Source of the DNA: Acidobacteriota bacterium
GTDB taxonomy: Bacteria > Acidobacteriota > Terriglobia > Bryobacterales > Bryobacteraceae
Assembly: GCA_023436715.1 (NCBI GenBank)
Contig: JAEZIJ010000134.1
Coordinates: forward strand, 1 to 32,613
Direction: 5' to 3'
Length of the DNA: 32,613 nt
Shown here: one piece after another, positions 1 through 8,270 of the stretch
Numbering within the stretch: the first letter of the stretch is position 1
Layout of the letters: every line of letters starts with the position of its first letter
Notes under the pieces: generated by a model
What the model was told of the DNA's origin: nothing
Database searches by the model: none
What the model saw: only the letters and a program-made list of their open reading frames with translations
Program-made: the position numbers and the translations under genes

Positions 1-16
1 CGGGCATGCCCGGCCC

Positions 17-898
17 CTACAGGACCAGCATCGGGTGGTAGAGGTTCGGCAGCTTTGCTTCGCCGATGGCAATGAGCTCGCCGTTTTGTCCGATGGCTTT
101 TACGAATTTCGAGCCGGGCCTCACGCGAAATGGGGAGACGCGGAAGTCCCTGCCCTGCCGGATGAAGCCCGCCGTAGTGGGATCCACAAACTCGGATGGG
201 AATTCGGGGAGCAACTCCGCCGCGGGAATGAACGCCTCGATGAAGCGGTCCTCGTTGGCGAGGGTCTCGAGCTGATCGATGGTTCGCGCCTGCTCGATGG
301 AGAACTCGCCCGAACGCGTCCGCTTCAGCTCTTCGAGAAACGCGCCGCAGCCGAGCAGCGCGCCCAGTTCGTGCGCCAGAGCGCGTAGGTATGTTCCCGC
401 CGAGCAGTGTACGATCATGCGGGCGCCGGAGCCATCGCACTCGAACAGTTCCAGGGAGTAGATCGTGACCTCCACGGGCTTAAGTTCCACTGCAACGTTC
501 TTGCGCGCGAGGCGATACGCCGGCGTTCCCCCGATCTTTTTGGCCGATATGGGCGGAGGCGTCTGCTGGATGGGCCCGCGGAAGCGGTCTAGCAGCGGCT
601 CGAGTTCCTCGCGGGAGATCACCGGCTCGGTGATGGGCGATGTAGGCTTGCCCTCGCGGTCGTAAGTATCCGTGGAGTAGCCGAACCGGATGAAGGCGTC
701 GTAGACCTTTTCATTGCGGGTGTAGAACTGAGCAAGCCGCGTGGCGCCGCCGACGACTAACGGAAGCACGCCCGTAGCCATGGGGTCGAGCGTGCCCAGG
801 TGCCCTACCCTGCGAGTTCCCGCAAGCCGCCTGATCTTGTTCACGGCATCGTGGGAGGTCCATTTTTCCGGCTTGTTGACGACAATCACTCCGTTCAT
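17..898 (-). CDS. truB: tRNA pseudouridine(55) synthase TruB
   Basis: Converts U55 of the tRNA T-loop to pseudouridine in the cytoplasm. The 293-aa product has the family length and begins with the typical VIVVNKPEKWTSHDAV segment. The catalytic motif HLGTLDPMATGVLP follows, with the nucleophile at Asp38. The conserved segments CSAGTYLRALAHELG and LKRTRSGEFS lie in the second half. The ATG at 898 is the natural start. A weak GAGA precedes it, and a TACATT hexamer (minus strand, 907-912) lies 8 nt upstream, so the transcript may have little or no leader. The gene diverges from the GH95 gene across 67 bp. Its stop is 16 bp from the window edge, next to a CGGGCATGCCCG palindrome at 1-12 that could be part of a terminator cut by the edge. 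Confidence 0.96.
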   Translation of the reverse strand: MNGVIVVNKPEKWTSHDAVNKIRRLAGTRRVGHLGTLDPMATGVLPLVVGGATRLAQFYTRNEKVYDAFIRFGYSTDTYDREGKPTSPITEPVISREELEPLLDRFRGPIQQTPPPISAKKIGGTPAYRLARKNVAVELKPVEVTIYSLELFECDGSGARMIVHCSAGTYLRALAHELGALLGCGAFLEELKRTRSGEFSIEQARTIDQLETLANEDRFIEAFIPAAELLPEFPSEFVDPTTAGFIRQGRDFRVSPFRVRPGSKFVKAIGQNGELIAIGEAKLPNLYHPMLVL

Positions 899-953
899 TC
901 TCTATCAATGTAACAGCTATCGAGCCAACGCCCGCGATGCGTGAGGGTGCGCG

Positions 954-959
954 TATACT
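954..959 (+). promoter_or_regulatory. Putative -10 element of the GH95 gene
   Basis: TATACT lies exactly 6 nt before the GTG start at 966, so transcription would begin at or within the start codon. There is no Shine-Dalgarno sequence between them and no convincing -35. Confidence 0.45.
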
Positions 960-965
960 GATCCT

Positions 966-3428
966 GTGGAAAACCTCACGCGGCGCGACTTCTTGGGTAC
1001 TATCCCTGCGGGTTCGGTTGCAGCATGGCAGACAGGCGCGGCGGCACAGGCCGGCGATAACATCCTCTGGTACAGGCAACCCGCCGGGAAATGGACGGAC
1101 GCGCTTCCGGTCGGCAACGGCAGACTTGGCGCAATGGTCTTCGGCGGCGTAGGCACCGAGCGGCTCCAGTTGAACGAGGACACGCTGTGGTCGGGATGTC
1201 CCCGCGAATGGAACAACCCGGGCGCCAAGGAGCATCTGAAGGAAATCCGCCGGCTCGTGATGGAGGAGGAGGACTACGTCGCGGCCGACAAGGTCTGCAC
1301 CAGGATGCAGGGGCCCTACAACGAGTCCTACCTTCCGATGGCGGACCTCACGCTGGAATTCGCCGGCGTTGCAGGGGCGGGCGAGTATCGCCGCGAACTG
1401 AACCTCGACACCGGCGTCGCGCGCGTTTCCTACCAGTCCGGCGGAGCCGAGTTCACGCGTGAAGTGTTCGCGTCCGCGGTGGATCAAGTCATCGTGGTCC
1501 GCGTTACGTGCTCGCGGCGGGAGCGGCTGGACTTCACGATCTCGCTCGCAAGCCCGCTGCACTCGACCACGGAGGCCGAGAGCGATGACTCGCTATGCGT
1601 GCGCGGCAAGGCTCCGGCGCATGTCGATCCGGATTATCTGAAGTCGGACAATCCCATCGTCTACGACGACGCCGAGGGCAAGGGCATGCGTTTCGAGGCG
1701 CGGGTCAGAGTGGAGGCCGAAGGCGGCGAAGTGAAGCGCGAAGGCAACCGGCTGCGCGTCAAGGCGGCGGGGCAGGCGACGCTGCTGGTTTCCGGCGCGA
1801 CAGGCTATCGAGGGTACGGCCAGCCGCCCGATTCCTCCGCCGAGGAAGTTTCGAAGGTGTGCCGGCAGCGGATCGAGGCCGCGGCGCAGAGGACGTTTGA
1901 CGCGCTGCGCTCGCGCCACGTCGCGGACCATCAGAAGCTCTTCCGCCGAGTGTCGCTCGAACTCGGCGGGGCCAAGACAGCAGGTCTTCCCACAGACGAG
2001 CGTCTCCGCGCGTACAAGGAATCGCCCGACCCCGCGCTGCTCGCGCTCTATTTCCAGTACGGCCGCTATCTGCTGATAGCAAGCTCGCGGCCGGGGACGC
2101 AGCCGGCTAACCTCCAGGGAATCTGGAACGATCGCGTGCGCCCGCCGTGGAGTTCCAACTGGACCGCGAACATCAACATCCAGATGAACTACTGGCCGGC
2201 GGAAACGTGCAACCTCGCCGAGTGCCACGAGCCCATGTTCGACCTCATCGAAGGCGTCAGCCGCACCGGGCGGAAGACGGCGGTGGTGAATTACGGCGCA
2301 CGGGGCTGGGTATCGCACCACAATATAGACCTCTGGCGGCACTCCGCGCCCGTGGGGAATTACGGAGGCGGCGGGCCGACCTGGGCGAACTGGCAGATGA
2401 GCGGCCCGTGGAACTGCGCCCACCTCTGGGAGCATTTCCTGTTTCACCACGACACGGATTTTCTCCGCCGCGCGTACCCGGTAATGAAGGGCGCCGCCGA
2501 ATTCTGCCTGGACTGGCTGATCGAGGATAAACAGGGGCGGCTCACGACGTGCCCATCGTTTTCCACCGAGAACTCGTTCTACACGCCGGAGCGGAAGGTC
2601 GCGCAGACGAGCGCGGGCTGCACGATGGACATCGCGCTCATCTCGGAGCTGTTCTCGAACTGCATCGAAGCGTCGAAGATTCTCGGCATGGATGCGGAGT
2701 TCAGCACGCAACTCGAAAAGGCGCTGCCGCGGCTGCCGCCGTATCAGATCGGTAGGCACGGGCAGTTGCAGGAATGGTCCAGGGACTTCGATGAGTCCGA
2801 GCCGGGCCAGCGGCACATGTCGCACATGTACCCGCTGTTCCCCGGCAGCCAGATCACTCCCCGCCGCACGCCGAAGCTGGCAGCCGCGGCGCGCATTTCG
2901 CTCGAACGGCGACTGGCCGCGGGCGGAGCTTACACCGGCTGGAGCCGCGCATGGGCCATCGCGTTCTGGGCGCGACTCGAGGACGGCGACCGTGCCAACG
3001 AATCGCTGGCCATGCTGATGGCGCACAGCACCGGCCCCAACCTCTTCGACACGCACCCGGCCGGCAAGTCCTGGATCTTTCAGATCGACGGCAACTTCGG
3101 CGCGACCGCCGCGATTGCGGAGATGCTGCTTCAGAGCCATTCCGGCGAAGTACAGTTCCTGCCCGCGCTGCCTCAGGCGTGGCGTGACGGGCGGTTCGCC
3201 GGCTTATGCGCGCGCGGCGGCCTTGAGGTGGACGTCACATGGGCCGGCGGGCATGCGCGCGACGCCGTCCTCCGGGCGAAGTTCGACGGAGAACACCGCC
3301 TGCGGCCACCCAAGGGCCAGAAGATCGCCGCGATACAGCCCACGGCAGGCACACTCGCACCTGGCGCGGACGGCACAGTGCGGGTTCAACTCAAAGCGGG
3401 CCGCGCGTATCGCGTTGCGTTCGCCTGA
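966..3428 (+). CDS. Tat-exported glycoside hydrolase family 95 (alpha-L-fucosidase/galactosidase-like)
   Basis: Predicted inverting exo-glycosidase that removes terminal alpha-L-fucose or alpha-L-galactose from glycans outside the cytoplasm. The 820-aa product starts with a twin-arginine signal (TRRDFLG, residues 5-11). The N-terminal GH95 domain follows (LPVGNGRLGAMVFGG; LNEDTLWSG), then an alpha/alpha barrel. Residues matching the known GH95 machinery are visible: Asn402 and Asn404 (NINIQMNYW), acid Glu535 (SFSTEN) and Asp708 (QIDGNFG). Residue 400 is Thr, where I recall the Bifidobacterium fucosidase AfcA having His; this substitution has been linked to alpha-L-galactosidase activity. The start is GTG at 966. 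The gene is convergent with the methyltransferase gene, with 5 bp between them. Family assignment is firm; the exact substrate is not. Confidence 0.93.
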   Translation: MENLTRRDFLGTIPAGSVAAWQTGAAAQAGDNILWYRQPAGKWTDALPVGNGRLGAMVFGGVGTERLQLNEDTLWSGCPREWNNPGAKEHLKEIRRLVMEEEDYVAADKVCTRMQGPYNESYLPMADLTLEFAGVAGAGEYRRELNLDTGVARVSYQSGGAEFTREVFASAVDQVIVVRVTCSRRERLDFTISLASPLHSTTEAESDDSLCVRGKAPAHVDPDYLKSDNPIVYDDAEGKGMRFEARVRVEAEGGEVKREGNRLRVKAAGQATLLVSGATGYRGYGQPPDSSAEEVSKVCRQRIEAAAQRTFDALRSRHVADHQKLFRRVSLELGGAKTAGLPTDERLRAYKESPDPALLALYFQYGRYLLIASSRPGTQPANLQGIWNDRVRPPWSSNWTANINIQMNYWPAETCNLAECHEPMFDLIEGVSRTGRKTAVVNYGARGWVSHHNIDLWRHSAPVGNYGGGGPTWANWQMSGPWNCAHLWEHFLFHHDTDFLRRAYPVMKGAAEFCLDWLIEDKQGRLTTCPSFSTENSFYTPERKVAQTSAGCTMDIALISELFSNCIEASKILGMDAEFSTQLEKALPRLPPYQIGRHGQLQEWSRDFDESEPGQRHMSHMYPLFPGSQITPRRTPKLAAAARISLERRLAAGGAYTGWSRAWAIAFWARLEDGDRANESLAMLMAHSTGPNLFDTHPAGKSWIFQIDGNFGATAAIAEMLLQSHSGEVQFLPALPQAWRDGRFAGLCARGGLEVDVTWAGGHARDAVLRAKFDGEHRLRPPKGQKIAAIQPTAGTLAPGADGTVRVQLKAGRAYRVAFA

Positions 3429-3433
3429 ACGCG

Positions 3434-4081
3434 TCAGCGGACCTTGTAGCTCACGGCCATTCCGTCGTTCTTCTCCATCGAAGAGCGTATGATGACCGTG
3501 TCGTAGTTGGGGCTGGTCTGGACGTAGTCCAGGTAATCCGCCATGGCCCGTGCCGAGACAATAACGTTATCCGCGACCACGAGCGCGCCCTTCTTCAGCT
3601 TCGGCTCGATCGCCTTGAGGTACTTCAGGTAGTCCGGCTTGTTCGCGTCGATGAAAAGGAAATCGACATCTCCGGTAACTTGCGGGAGGAGCTTCAGGGC
3701 GTCGCCTTCCGCCACGGTGCAGGTCTTCTCCAGCCCCACTTTTTCGATGTTTGCCCTGGTCTCCTGCGCTCTGCGCGGATCGATCTCCATGGAAGTGAGC
3801 TGCCCGCCATTGCGCTCGAACGCGATGCCCATGTTGATGGCGCCGAAGCCGGCAGCCGCGCCCAACTCAATGCCTCGCTTCGCCCGGCTGCTCTCGACGA
3901 GGATTCGTAGCAGCATTGCATCGCCGGGAGCTGTGCTGAGGGAATTGCGCTGGAATTTCTCCAGGAACTCCTTGCGGAACTGGTCGCTTTTCTTGTCTGT
4001 GGCCTGCGCGCTTGCGACGGGCGCGAATGAGAGCAGCGCGGCTGCGGCTATGAAGCCGGTGGACATGATAAGTCGCTTCAC
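3434..4081 (-). CDS. Exported SAM-dependent O-methyltransferase-like protein
   Basis: A class I methyltransferase of the caffeoyl-CoA/catechol O-methyltransferase (Methyltransf_3) type, 215 aa. The SAM-binding loop is ELGAAAGFGA (about 72-81), the acidic end of strand 2 is MEID (98-101), and the metal/substrate region FLFIDANK (141-148) and VVADNV (158-163) are present. The first 25 residues form a good Sec signal peptide: KR, a hydrophobic stretch, then VASA before Gln. This is unexpected because SAM is cytoplasmic. The start is GTG at 4081, supported by GGAGA about 8 nt upstream. The gene stands alone and diverges from the following hydrolase gene. The fold assignment is good; the substrate and true location are unknown. 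Confidence 0.85.
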   Translation of the reverse strand: MKRLIMSTGFIAAAALLSFAPVASAQATDKKSDQFRKEFLEKFQRNSLSTAPGDAMLLRILVESSRAKRGIELGAAAGFGAINMGIAFERNGGQLTSMEIDPRRAQETRANIEKVGLEKTCTVAEGDALKLLPQVTGDVDFLFIDANKPDYLKYLKAIEPKLKKGALVVADNVIVSARAMADYLDYVQTSPNYDTVIIRSSMEKNDGMAVSYKVR

Positions 4082-4150
4082 GTTCGGGTCTCCTTTGGAC
4101 CGTCATTCATCTTACCCCGTGAACGGCCAAACCCACACCAATGCACTCCG

Positions 4151-4179
4151 TTGACACACGATCGCGAGCGGCATAGCAT
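4151..4179 (+). promoter_or_regulatory. Sigma70-type promoter for the alpha/beta-hydrolase gene
   Basis: TTGACA (4151-4156), a 17-bp spacer and TAGCAT (4174-4179). The predicted start site is near 4186, only about 5 nt before the ATG at 4191. No Shine-Dalgarno sequence fits in that leader. Confidence 0.6.
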
Positions 4180-4190
4180 CGAAGTTCCGT

Positions 4191-5099
4191 ATGCGAAAAC
4201 GAATTGCCCTGTTCCTGGCGGCTGCGGCCGTCGCGGTCGCTTCAGCGGCAGATGCTCCGATTCCGCTCTGGCCCAAAGGGGCGCCCGGGGAGACGGGCGA
4301 CATCGGCCCCGAGGCTGACACGACGAAGGCGGATGGCGCCCTGGTAGCGGGCAAGCGCGTAATTCGCCTGGGCAACGTCGGCAATCCCACACTCACGGTC
4401 TATCGTCCCGTGAAGGAGAAGAACACGGGCGCGGCGGTCGTGGTATTTCCCGGCGGCGGGTACAGCATTCTGGCGATGGATCTCGAAGGGACCGAGATTT
4501 GCGAGTGGCTCAACTCGATCGGGGTGACCGGAGTGCTGGTGAAGTACCGCGTGCCGGTCCGCAAGGGACTGCCGCGCTACGCCGCACCGTTGCAGGACGC
4601 TCAGCGCGCCATCGGCATTGTGCGCCATCGTGCGGCCGAGTGGGGTATCGATCCGAAACGGATCGGCGTGCTTGGATTCTCCGCCGGAGGCCACCTCGCG
4701 GCAACCGCCAGCAACAACTTCGAGAAGCGCACCTACGATCCGCAGGACGAGGCGGATAGCGCAAGCCCCCGCCCCGATTTCAGCGTGCTGATCTATCCGG
4801 CGTACCTGACGGTTCGGGACGAGGGCGACAAAATCGCGCCCGAGGTGGCCGTGACCGTGAACACGCCGCCTGCAATTCTGATCCAGACGGAAGACGATGG
4901 CGTGCGCGTGGAGAACAGCCTGTTCTACTACCTTGCGCTGAAGAACGTGAAGGTGCCGGCGGAGATGCACCTGTACCCGAAAGGCGGGCACGGCTATGGC
5001 CTTCGCCGGACCGAAACGCTCGTGACCACGTGGCCCGCGCGTGTCGAGGATTGGATGCGCTCGATGGGCTATTTTGGAGCCAGGGGCCGCGCGAGGTAA
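4191..5099 (+). CDS. Exported alpha/beta-hydrolase (acetyl esterase/xylan esterase-like)
   Basis: Predicted carboxylic-ester hydrolase of the Aes/BD-FAE type, likely removing acetyl or feruloyl groups from plant polysaccharides. The 302-aa product has a Sec signal peptide (about 1-19, ending ASA). The oxyanion motif FPGGGYS (86-92) and the nucleophile elbow GFSAGGH with Ser164 are clear. Asp235 or Asp236 (QTEDDG) and His267 (GGHGYG) complete the triad. The first ATG fits the signal peptide and the promoter just upstream. The last 31 bp overlap, tail to tail, the end of the CHAD gene on the other strand. Together with the nearby GH95 gene it suggests plant or algal glycan use, but the two genes do not form an operon. 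Confidence 0.88.
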   Translation: MRKRIALFLAAAAVAVASAADAPIPLWPKGAPGETGDIGPEADTTKADGALVAGKRVIRLGNVGNPTLTVYRPVKEKNTGAAVVVFPGGGYSILAMDLEGTEICEWLNSIGVTGVLVKYRVPVRKGLPRYAAPLQDAQRAIGIVRHRAAEWGIDPKRIGVLGFSAGGHLAATASNNFEKRTYDPQDEADSASPRPDFSVLIYPAYLTVRDEGDKIAPEVAVTVNTPPAILIQTEDDGVRVENSLFYYLALKNVKVPAEMHLYPKGGHGYGLRRTETLVTTWPARVEDWMRSMGYFGARGRAR

Positions 5100-5539
5100 T
5101 TCAGCCAGCGCCGCTGCTCGCCCGGCTTATCGAACACCTGCCGCCAATAGCGCTGGAAGGCGGCCGTCTGTTTCTTCGCTCGCTCGGTGAGGTACTTCTC
5201 AACCTTGCTTCGGTCGGGCGAATTTCCTGGCAAGGCCTCCTCGGCGAGGGCTTGCGCCGTCGCACAATCGCTCAGCTCGCCGAGAAAGTCCTGCAGCTTC
5301 CGCATCGAAGCCAGCCGTTCGACGAGGCCGGGGCCGTACCACACGCGGAAGAACTCGAGCGTATACCGCACCCGCTTCGTTTTCAGGCGGAACCTGTGAA
5401 GCGCATCGGCGGAGGCATCGCTTCCCATGAGCCGGCGGCCATCTTCGAAATAGCGCTCCACCAACGCCGGCAGCTTCAGCCGGGCGTTCTCCCCGGCGGT
5501 CGCCGAGTCGTCCCAGCGGATGCGGTAACCCTTCGCCAT
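5069..5539 (-). CDS. CHAD-domain protein, C-terminal half
   Basis: A 156-aa alpha-helical protein matching the second helical repeat of a CHAD domain (conserved histidine alpha-helical domain, known to bind inorganic polyphosphate). The signature is ALHRFRLKTKRVRYTLEFF, with conserved His, Arg and Lys residues on one helix. It is followed by LQDFLGELSDCATA, typical of the domain's core. ATG at 5539 is preferred because it lies 2 nt after the stop of the upstream half-CHAD gene; a GTG at 5566 would add 9 residues and overlap it. Canonical CHAD proteins carry both repeats in one chain, so this looks like half of a split domain. The pair lies downstream of a Ppx/GppA gene with coupled starts. 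A sequencing frameshift is possible, but the stop/start junction looks natural. Confidence 0.85.
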   Translation of the reverse strand: MAKGYRIRWDDSATAGENARLKLPALVERYFEDGRRLMGSDASADALHRFRLKTKRVRYTLEFFRVWYGPGLVERLASMRKLQDFLGELSDCATAQALAEEALPGNSPDRSKVEKYLTERAKKQTAAFQRYWRQVFDKPGEQRRWLNYLARPLAPK

Positions 5540-5541
5540 AT

Positions 5542-5979
5542 CTACAACTCGAGTTGCGCTCGCCACTTCCGGAACGAATGCCGCCGCGTCCAGCTCTTCA
5601 GCATATCGGTGAGCAGCCGGGAATGCCGGTCGCGCTCGGCGCTCAGGGCCGCAAACGCAGCCGAGCCTTGATCAAGGCCGGCCTTCCCGAGCAGTTCGTG
5701 CGCGATATCCCGATTGCGGACCTCGGCTGCCTGCGCCAGCAGCGCCTTCAGGACCCGCCGGATCTTCCGGACCGCACGCCGCGGAAAGAACTGAGCGAAA
5801 ACCCGGAGACACTGCGCGAGGCGCCGGCATGACACGCGTAGGTCGTGAATCGCGTCGGCACTGCCCAGTTTCGCGGTCCGATTGACTTCGAATGCAAACC
5901 GGCGCAAGTGCGCAGCCGTTTGTTGAACGGCGAACTTTCGGACCGGAACGGGCTTTGCCTCCGGCGCCGTGCGCCTCAT
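5542..5979 (-). CDS. CHAD-domain protein, N-terminal half
   Basis: A 145-aa basic helical protein matching the first half of a CHAD domain. The signature AIHDLRVSCRRLAQCLRVF (about residues 43-61) holds the conserved His and Arg residues that form the phosphate-binding surface. It is followed by the helix ALLAQAAEVRNRDIAHELL, equivalent to the usual LG..RD.DV element. ATG at 5979 overlaps the ppx stop as ATGA (5976-5979), indicating translational coupling. The frame ends 2 nt before the start of the second half-CHAD gene. The two halves together are about 300 aa, the size of one complete CHAD domain, so they probably assemble into a two-subunit domain. Role inferred: polyphosphate binding or targeting alongside the phosphatase. 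Confidence 0.85.
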   Translation of the reverse strand: MRRTAPEAKPVPVRKFAVQQTAAHLRRFAFEVNRTAKLGSADAIHDLRVSCRRLAQCLRVFAQFFPRRAVRKIRRVLKALLAQAAEVRNRDIAHELLGKAGLDQGSAAFAALSAERDRHSRLLTDMLKSWTRRHSFRKWRAQLEL

Positions 5980-7511
5980 GCTTTGCCCCGCGCACCCAGG
6001 ACAATAGGGAGGTTATAGACCTCGCGGAACACGGCAGCCGCCCGCTCCGTCGCCCACGCTTCCAGATCGATATCCACGCTGAACGCCGGCTCGATCACTA
6101 CCTGTCCCGGTTCGATCCGGCATCTAATTGAATCGATCCGCTGCTCATGGCTGCGGTCCAGACTGTCCGCGACGCGTAGCAGGGGTGCGAGCAGCACCAC
6201 AGCTCTCTTCTCCTCGGCATTCAGAGCGCGCGTGTTGCTGTGATCCGCGGCGGGCATAGCTTTCCGGTGATAGCGGCAGAGATTCGCGACGACTTCCCGC
6301 TCCCTGGCGGTGAAACCCGGCATGTCGGAGTTCGCCACGACATAGTAGGAGTGCTTGTGGTGGCTCGCGTCACTGACAAAGTGCCCGGTGTCGTGCAGGT
6401 AAGCCGCAGCCTCCAGCAACTTACCGTATGAGGGCGGAAGCCGGTGAACCGGAGCGAGCGCGTGAAACAGCACATCGCCGAAGGCCGCCACTTTGCGGCT
6501 GTGTTTCAGGGCGACGCCGTACCGGACGCTCATCCGCTCCACCTCGCGGCGCTGGTCGCGGCTGAGCCGGGCGAGTTCGCGGCCCACCCCTCGACCCGCG
6601 AGATCCGCGATGATGCCGTCGCGCACGCCGGCAGCCGAGTAATTGAGCGAGGGCTGGCGAAACTCCTCCAGAATGGTCAGAAGTATGCCCGCGCCGGCAA
6701 CGATGATCTCCGCGCGGCGCGGCCCGATGCCGGTGACCTTGCGCCTTTCGGCCAGCGGCAGCGCGCTCAGCTTCCTGTACAGCCTCCGAAGCTGGGTGGT
6801 GGAGGCGCGCAGCCGGTCCGCCGTGTCCCGTCGCGGGCGCGGTATGCCCGCAATTGCGCAGACAACCGCCGAGGCGGTCGCCGACGTCGCAATGACCCGG
6901 TCCCAATGCCCTACCCCGACCCGCCGCGTAGCATCGGCGAGCTTTTCCGTGACGTACTCGCACATCTGGTGCAACGCGCGCTCCGCCGGCGGATCGTCCG
7001 GAAGGAACATCTGCTGAAGCCGTAGAGCTCCGAGCTGCTTCGAAACGGCGTCGGTCATCCGGTCGTTATCCACCCCGATGACCTCGACGCTCCCGCCGCC
7101 GATGTCCACAATCAACACGCGCTTGCCTGGGTGGGGCCAGCGGCTGACGACCCCGAGCTGGATCAACCGCGCCTCCTCGCGTCCGGAGATCACTTCAACC
7201 GGCGCATTCATTGCCTCCGAAGCGCGCGCAACGAACTCGGCCTGATTGCGGGCGTCGCGCACGCTGCTGGTGGCCACCGCTCGAACTCCCACCACGTCCA
7301 AAGCCCGGTACTGGGCCGCCATTCTCGCCAGCACGCCGCAGGTGAACTGGATCGCTTGTTCGCTGATCCTGCCCGTGCGGAAAACGCTCTCTCCCAGCCT
7401 GGTCACCTCGCGTTCGGAAGCGAGAATGTGCGTCGAGCCGCCGGGCACGACTTCGGCAGCTTCCATTCTGAGTGAGTTACTCCCGATGTCTACGGCGGCA
7501 TAACGGGACAC
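5976..7511 (-). CDS. Ppx/GppA family phosphatase with C-terminal HD domain
   Basis: Predicted exopolyphosphatase and/or guanosine pentaphosphate phosphohydrolase, 511 aa (E. coli Ppx is about the same length). The N-terminal ASKHA-fold domain has the phosphate loop DIGSNS (8-13), the catalytic-Glu motif SGREEARLI (109-117) and the second phosphate loop DIGGGSVE (136-143). After residue ~310 comes an HD-type helical domain with HDTGHF (373-378) and HKHSYY (385-390), as in Ppx enzymes. The start is GTG at 7511, giving the expected SRYAAVDIGSNS beginning. A TATTAT hexamer on the minus strand lies exactly 6 nt before it and there is no Shine-Dalgarno sequence, so the mRNA may be leaderless. The gene heads an operon with the two half-CHAD genes. 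Ppx versus GppA specificity cannot be told from sequence alone. Confidence 0.92.
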   Translation of the reverse strand: MSRYAAVDIGSNSLRMEAAEVVPGGSTHILASEREVTRLGESVFRTGRISEQAIQFTCGVLARMAAQYRALDVVGVRAVATSSVRDARNQAEFVARASEAMNAPVEVISGREEARLIQLGVVSRWPHPGKRVLIVDIGGGSVEVIGVDNDRMTDAVSKQLGALRLQQMFLPDDPPAERALHQMCEYVTEKLADATRRVGVGHWDRVIATSATASAVVCAIAGIPRPRRDTADRLRASTTQLRRLYRKLSALPLAERRKVTGIGPRRAEIIVAGAGILLTILEEFRQPSLNYSAAGVRDGIIADLAGRGVGRELARLSRDQRREVERMSVRYGVALKHSRKVAAFGDVLFHALAPVHRLPPSYGKLLEAAAYLHDTGHFVSDASHHKHSYYVVANSDMPGFTAREREVVANLCRYHRKAMPAADHSNTRALNAEEKRAVVLLAPLLRVADSLDRSHEQRIDSIRCRIEPGQVVIEPAFSVDIDLEAWATERAAAVFREVYNLPIVLGARGKA

Positions 7512-7516
7512 ATAGA

Positions 7517-7523
7517 TATAATA
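7517..7523. promoter_or_regulatory. Overlapping divergent -10 elements between ppx and kinase operons
   Basis: In the 27-bp intergenic region, TATAAT (7517-7522, plus strand) faces the kinase operon. TATTAT (7523-7518, minus strand) faces ppx and ends 6 nt before its GTG. The two hexamers share five positions, so polymerase could probably serve only one direction at a time. No strong -35 is visible for either. Confidence 0.45.
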
Positions 7524-7538
7524 ATTTCAAGCCCCTAT

Positions 7539-8270
7539 ATGAGTCACCTCGTCCCTAACCGCCATCCCGGAAAACTGATCATCGTGGAGGGCATAGACGG
7601 GTCGGGAAAGTCCACTCAGGTTTCGCTGCTCAGCCACTGGCTTCGCTCGCAAGGGTACGCCGTCGCGTTCAGCGAGTGGAACTCCTCTCCTCTGGTGCGG
7701 CAGACAACACGCCGCGGCAAGAAGAAGGAGATGTTCACGCCGGCCACGTTCAGCCTGATCCACGCCACCGATTTTGCGGACCGCCTGGAGAGTTACATCT
7801 ATCCGCTGGTGAAAGCCGGCGCCATCGTCTGCGCCGACCGCTACGCATACACCGCTTACGCGCGCGCCGTAGCGCGCGGGGTGAGCCGCCGCTGGGTGCG
7901 CAACCTGTATCGATTCGCACTCCGCCCGGACATCGCCTTTTACTTCCGCACTCCGCTCGACGTTGCCATACAGCGTATTCTCGGCGGACGGAATGCCATC
8001 AAGTATTACGAAGCCGGCATGGACCTCGGGTTGAGCCGGAACGTCGAGGAGAGCTTCCGCCTGTTTCAGGGCAGGATTCTCGACGAGTACGAAGCCATGT
8101 GCGAGGAAGTGGGATTCCGTGTTATCGACGCGACGCTGTCGATCGAGGAACAGCAGCGCCAGATGCGACAGATCGTAAACGAAGTATTGGGCGAGCACCT
8201 GAAATCCGGAGTGCTGCGGGCCCAGGCTGGAGGAGCGAATGGAACCGCGTCAACCGCTGCAGTTTTATAG
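7539..8270 (+). CDS. Thymidylate-kinase-like P-loop protein A
   Basis: A 243-aa NMP-kinase-fold protein related to thymidylate kinase. It has an intact Walker A GIDGSGKST (18-26, Lys24) and the DRY motif at 100-102, seen in Tmk as a substrate-binding element. Unlike housekeeping Tmk, the region after the fifth strand carries KYYEAGMD (155-162) in place of the usual acidic DRxE motif, and the protein has a DFADR motif (78-82). It is therefore probably not the cell's dTMP kinase; a phosphotransferase with another substrate, perhaps polyphosphate-linked as in the related PPK2 fold, is an inference. ATG at 7539 has no Shine-Dalgarno sequence. The 3' end overlaps the next paralogue by 32 nt, so the two are co-translated. 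Confidence 0.8.
   Translation: MSHLVPNRHPGKLIIVEGIDGSGKSTQVSLLSHWLRSQGYAVAFSEWNSSPLVRQTTRRGKKKEMFTPATFSLIHATDFADRLESYIYPLVKAGAIVCADRYAYTAYARAVARGVSRRWVRNLYRFALRPDIAFYFRTPLDVAIQRILGGRNAIKYYEAGMDLGLSRNVEESFRLFQGRILDEYEAMCEEVGFRVIDATLSIEEQQRQMRQIVNEVLGEHLKSGVLRAQAGGANGTASTAAVL

Noticed and set aside
1..12. Palindrome CGGGCATGCCCG as a terminator of truB
   Set aside because: No T-tract is visible because the window ends here, so it is noted under truB but not called.
1593..3140. Leftward 515-codon open frame in the GH95 gene
   Set aside because: Antisense shadow; the GH95 catalytic residues on the plus strand are decisive.
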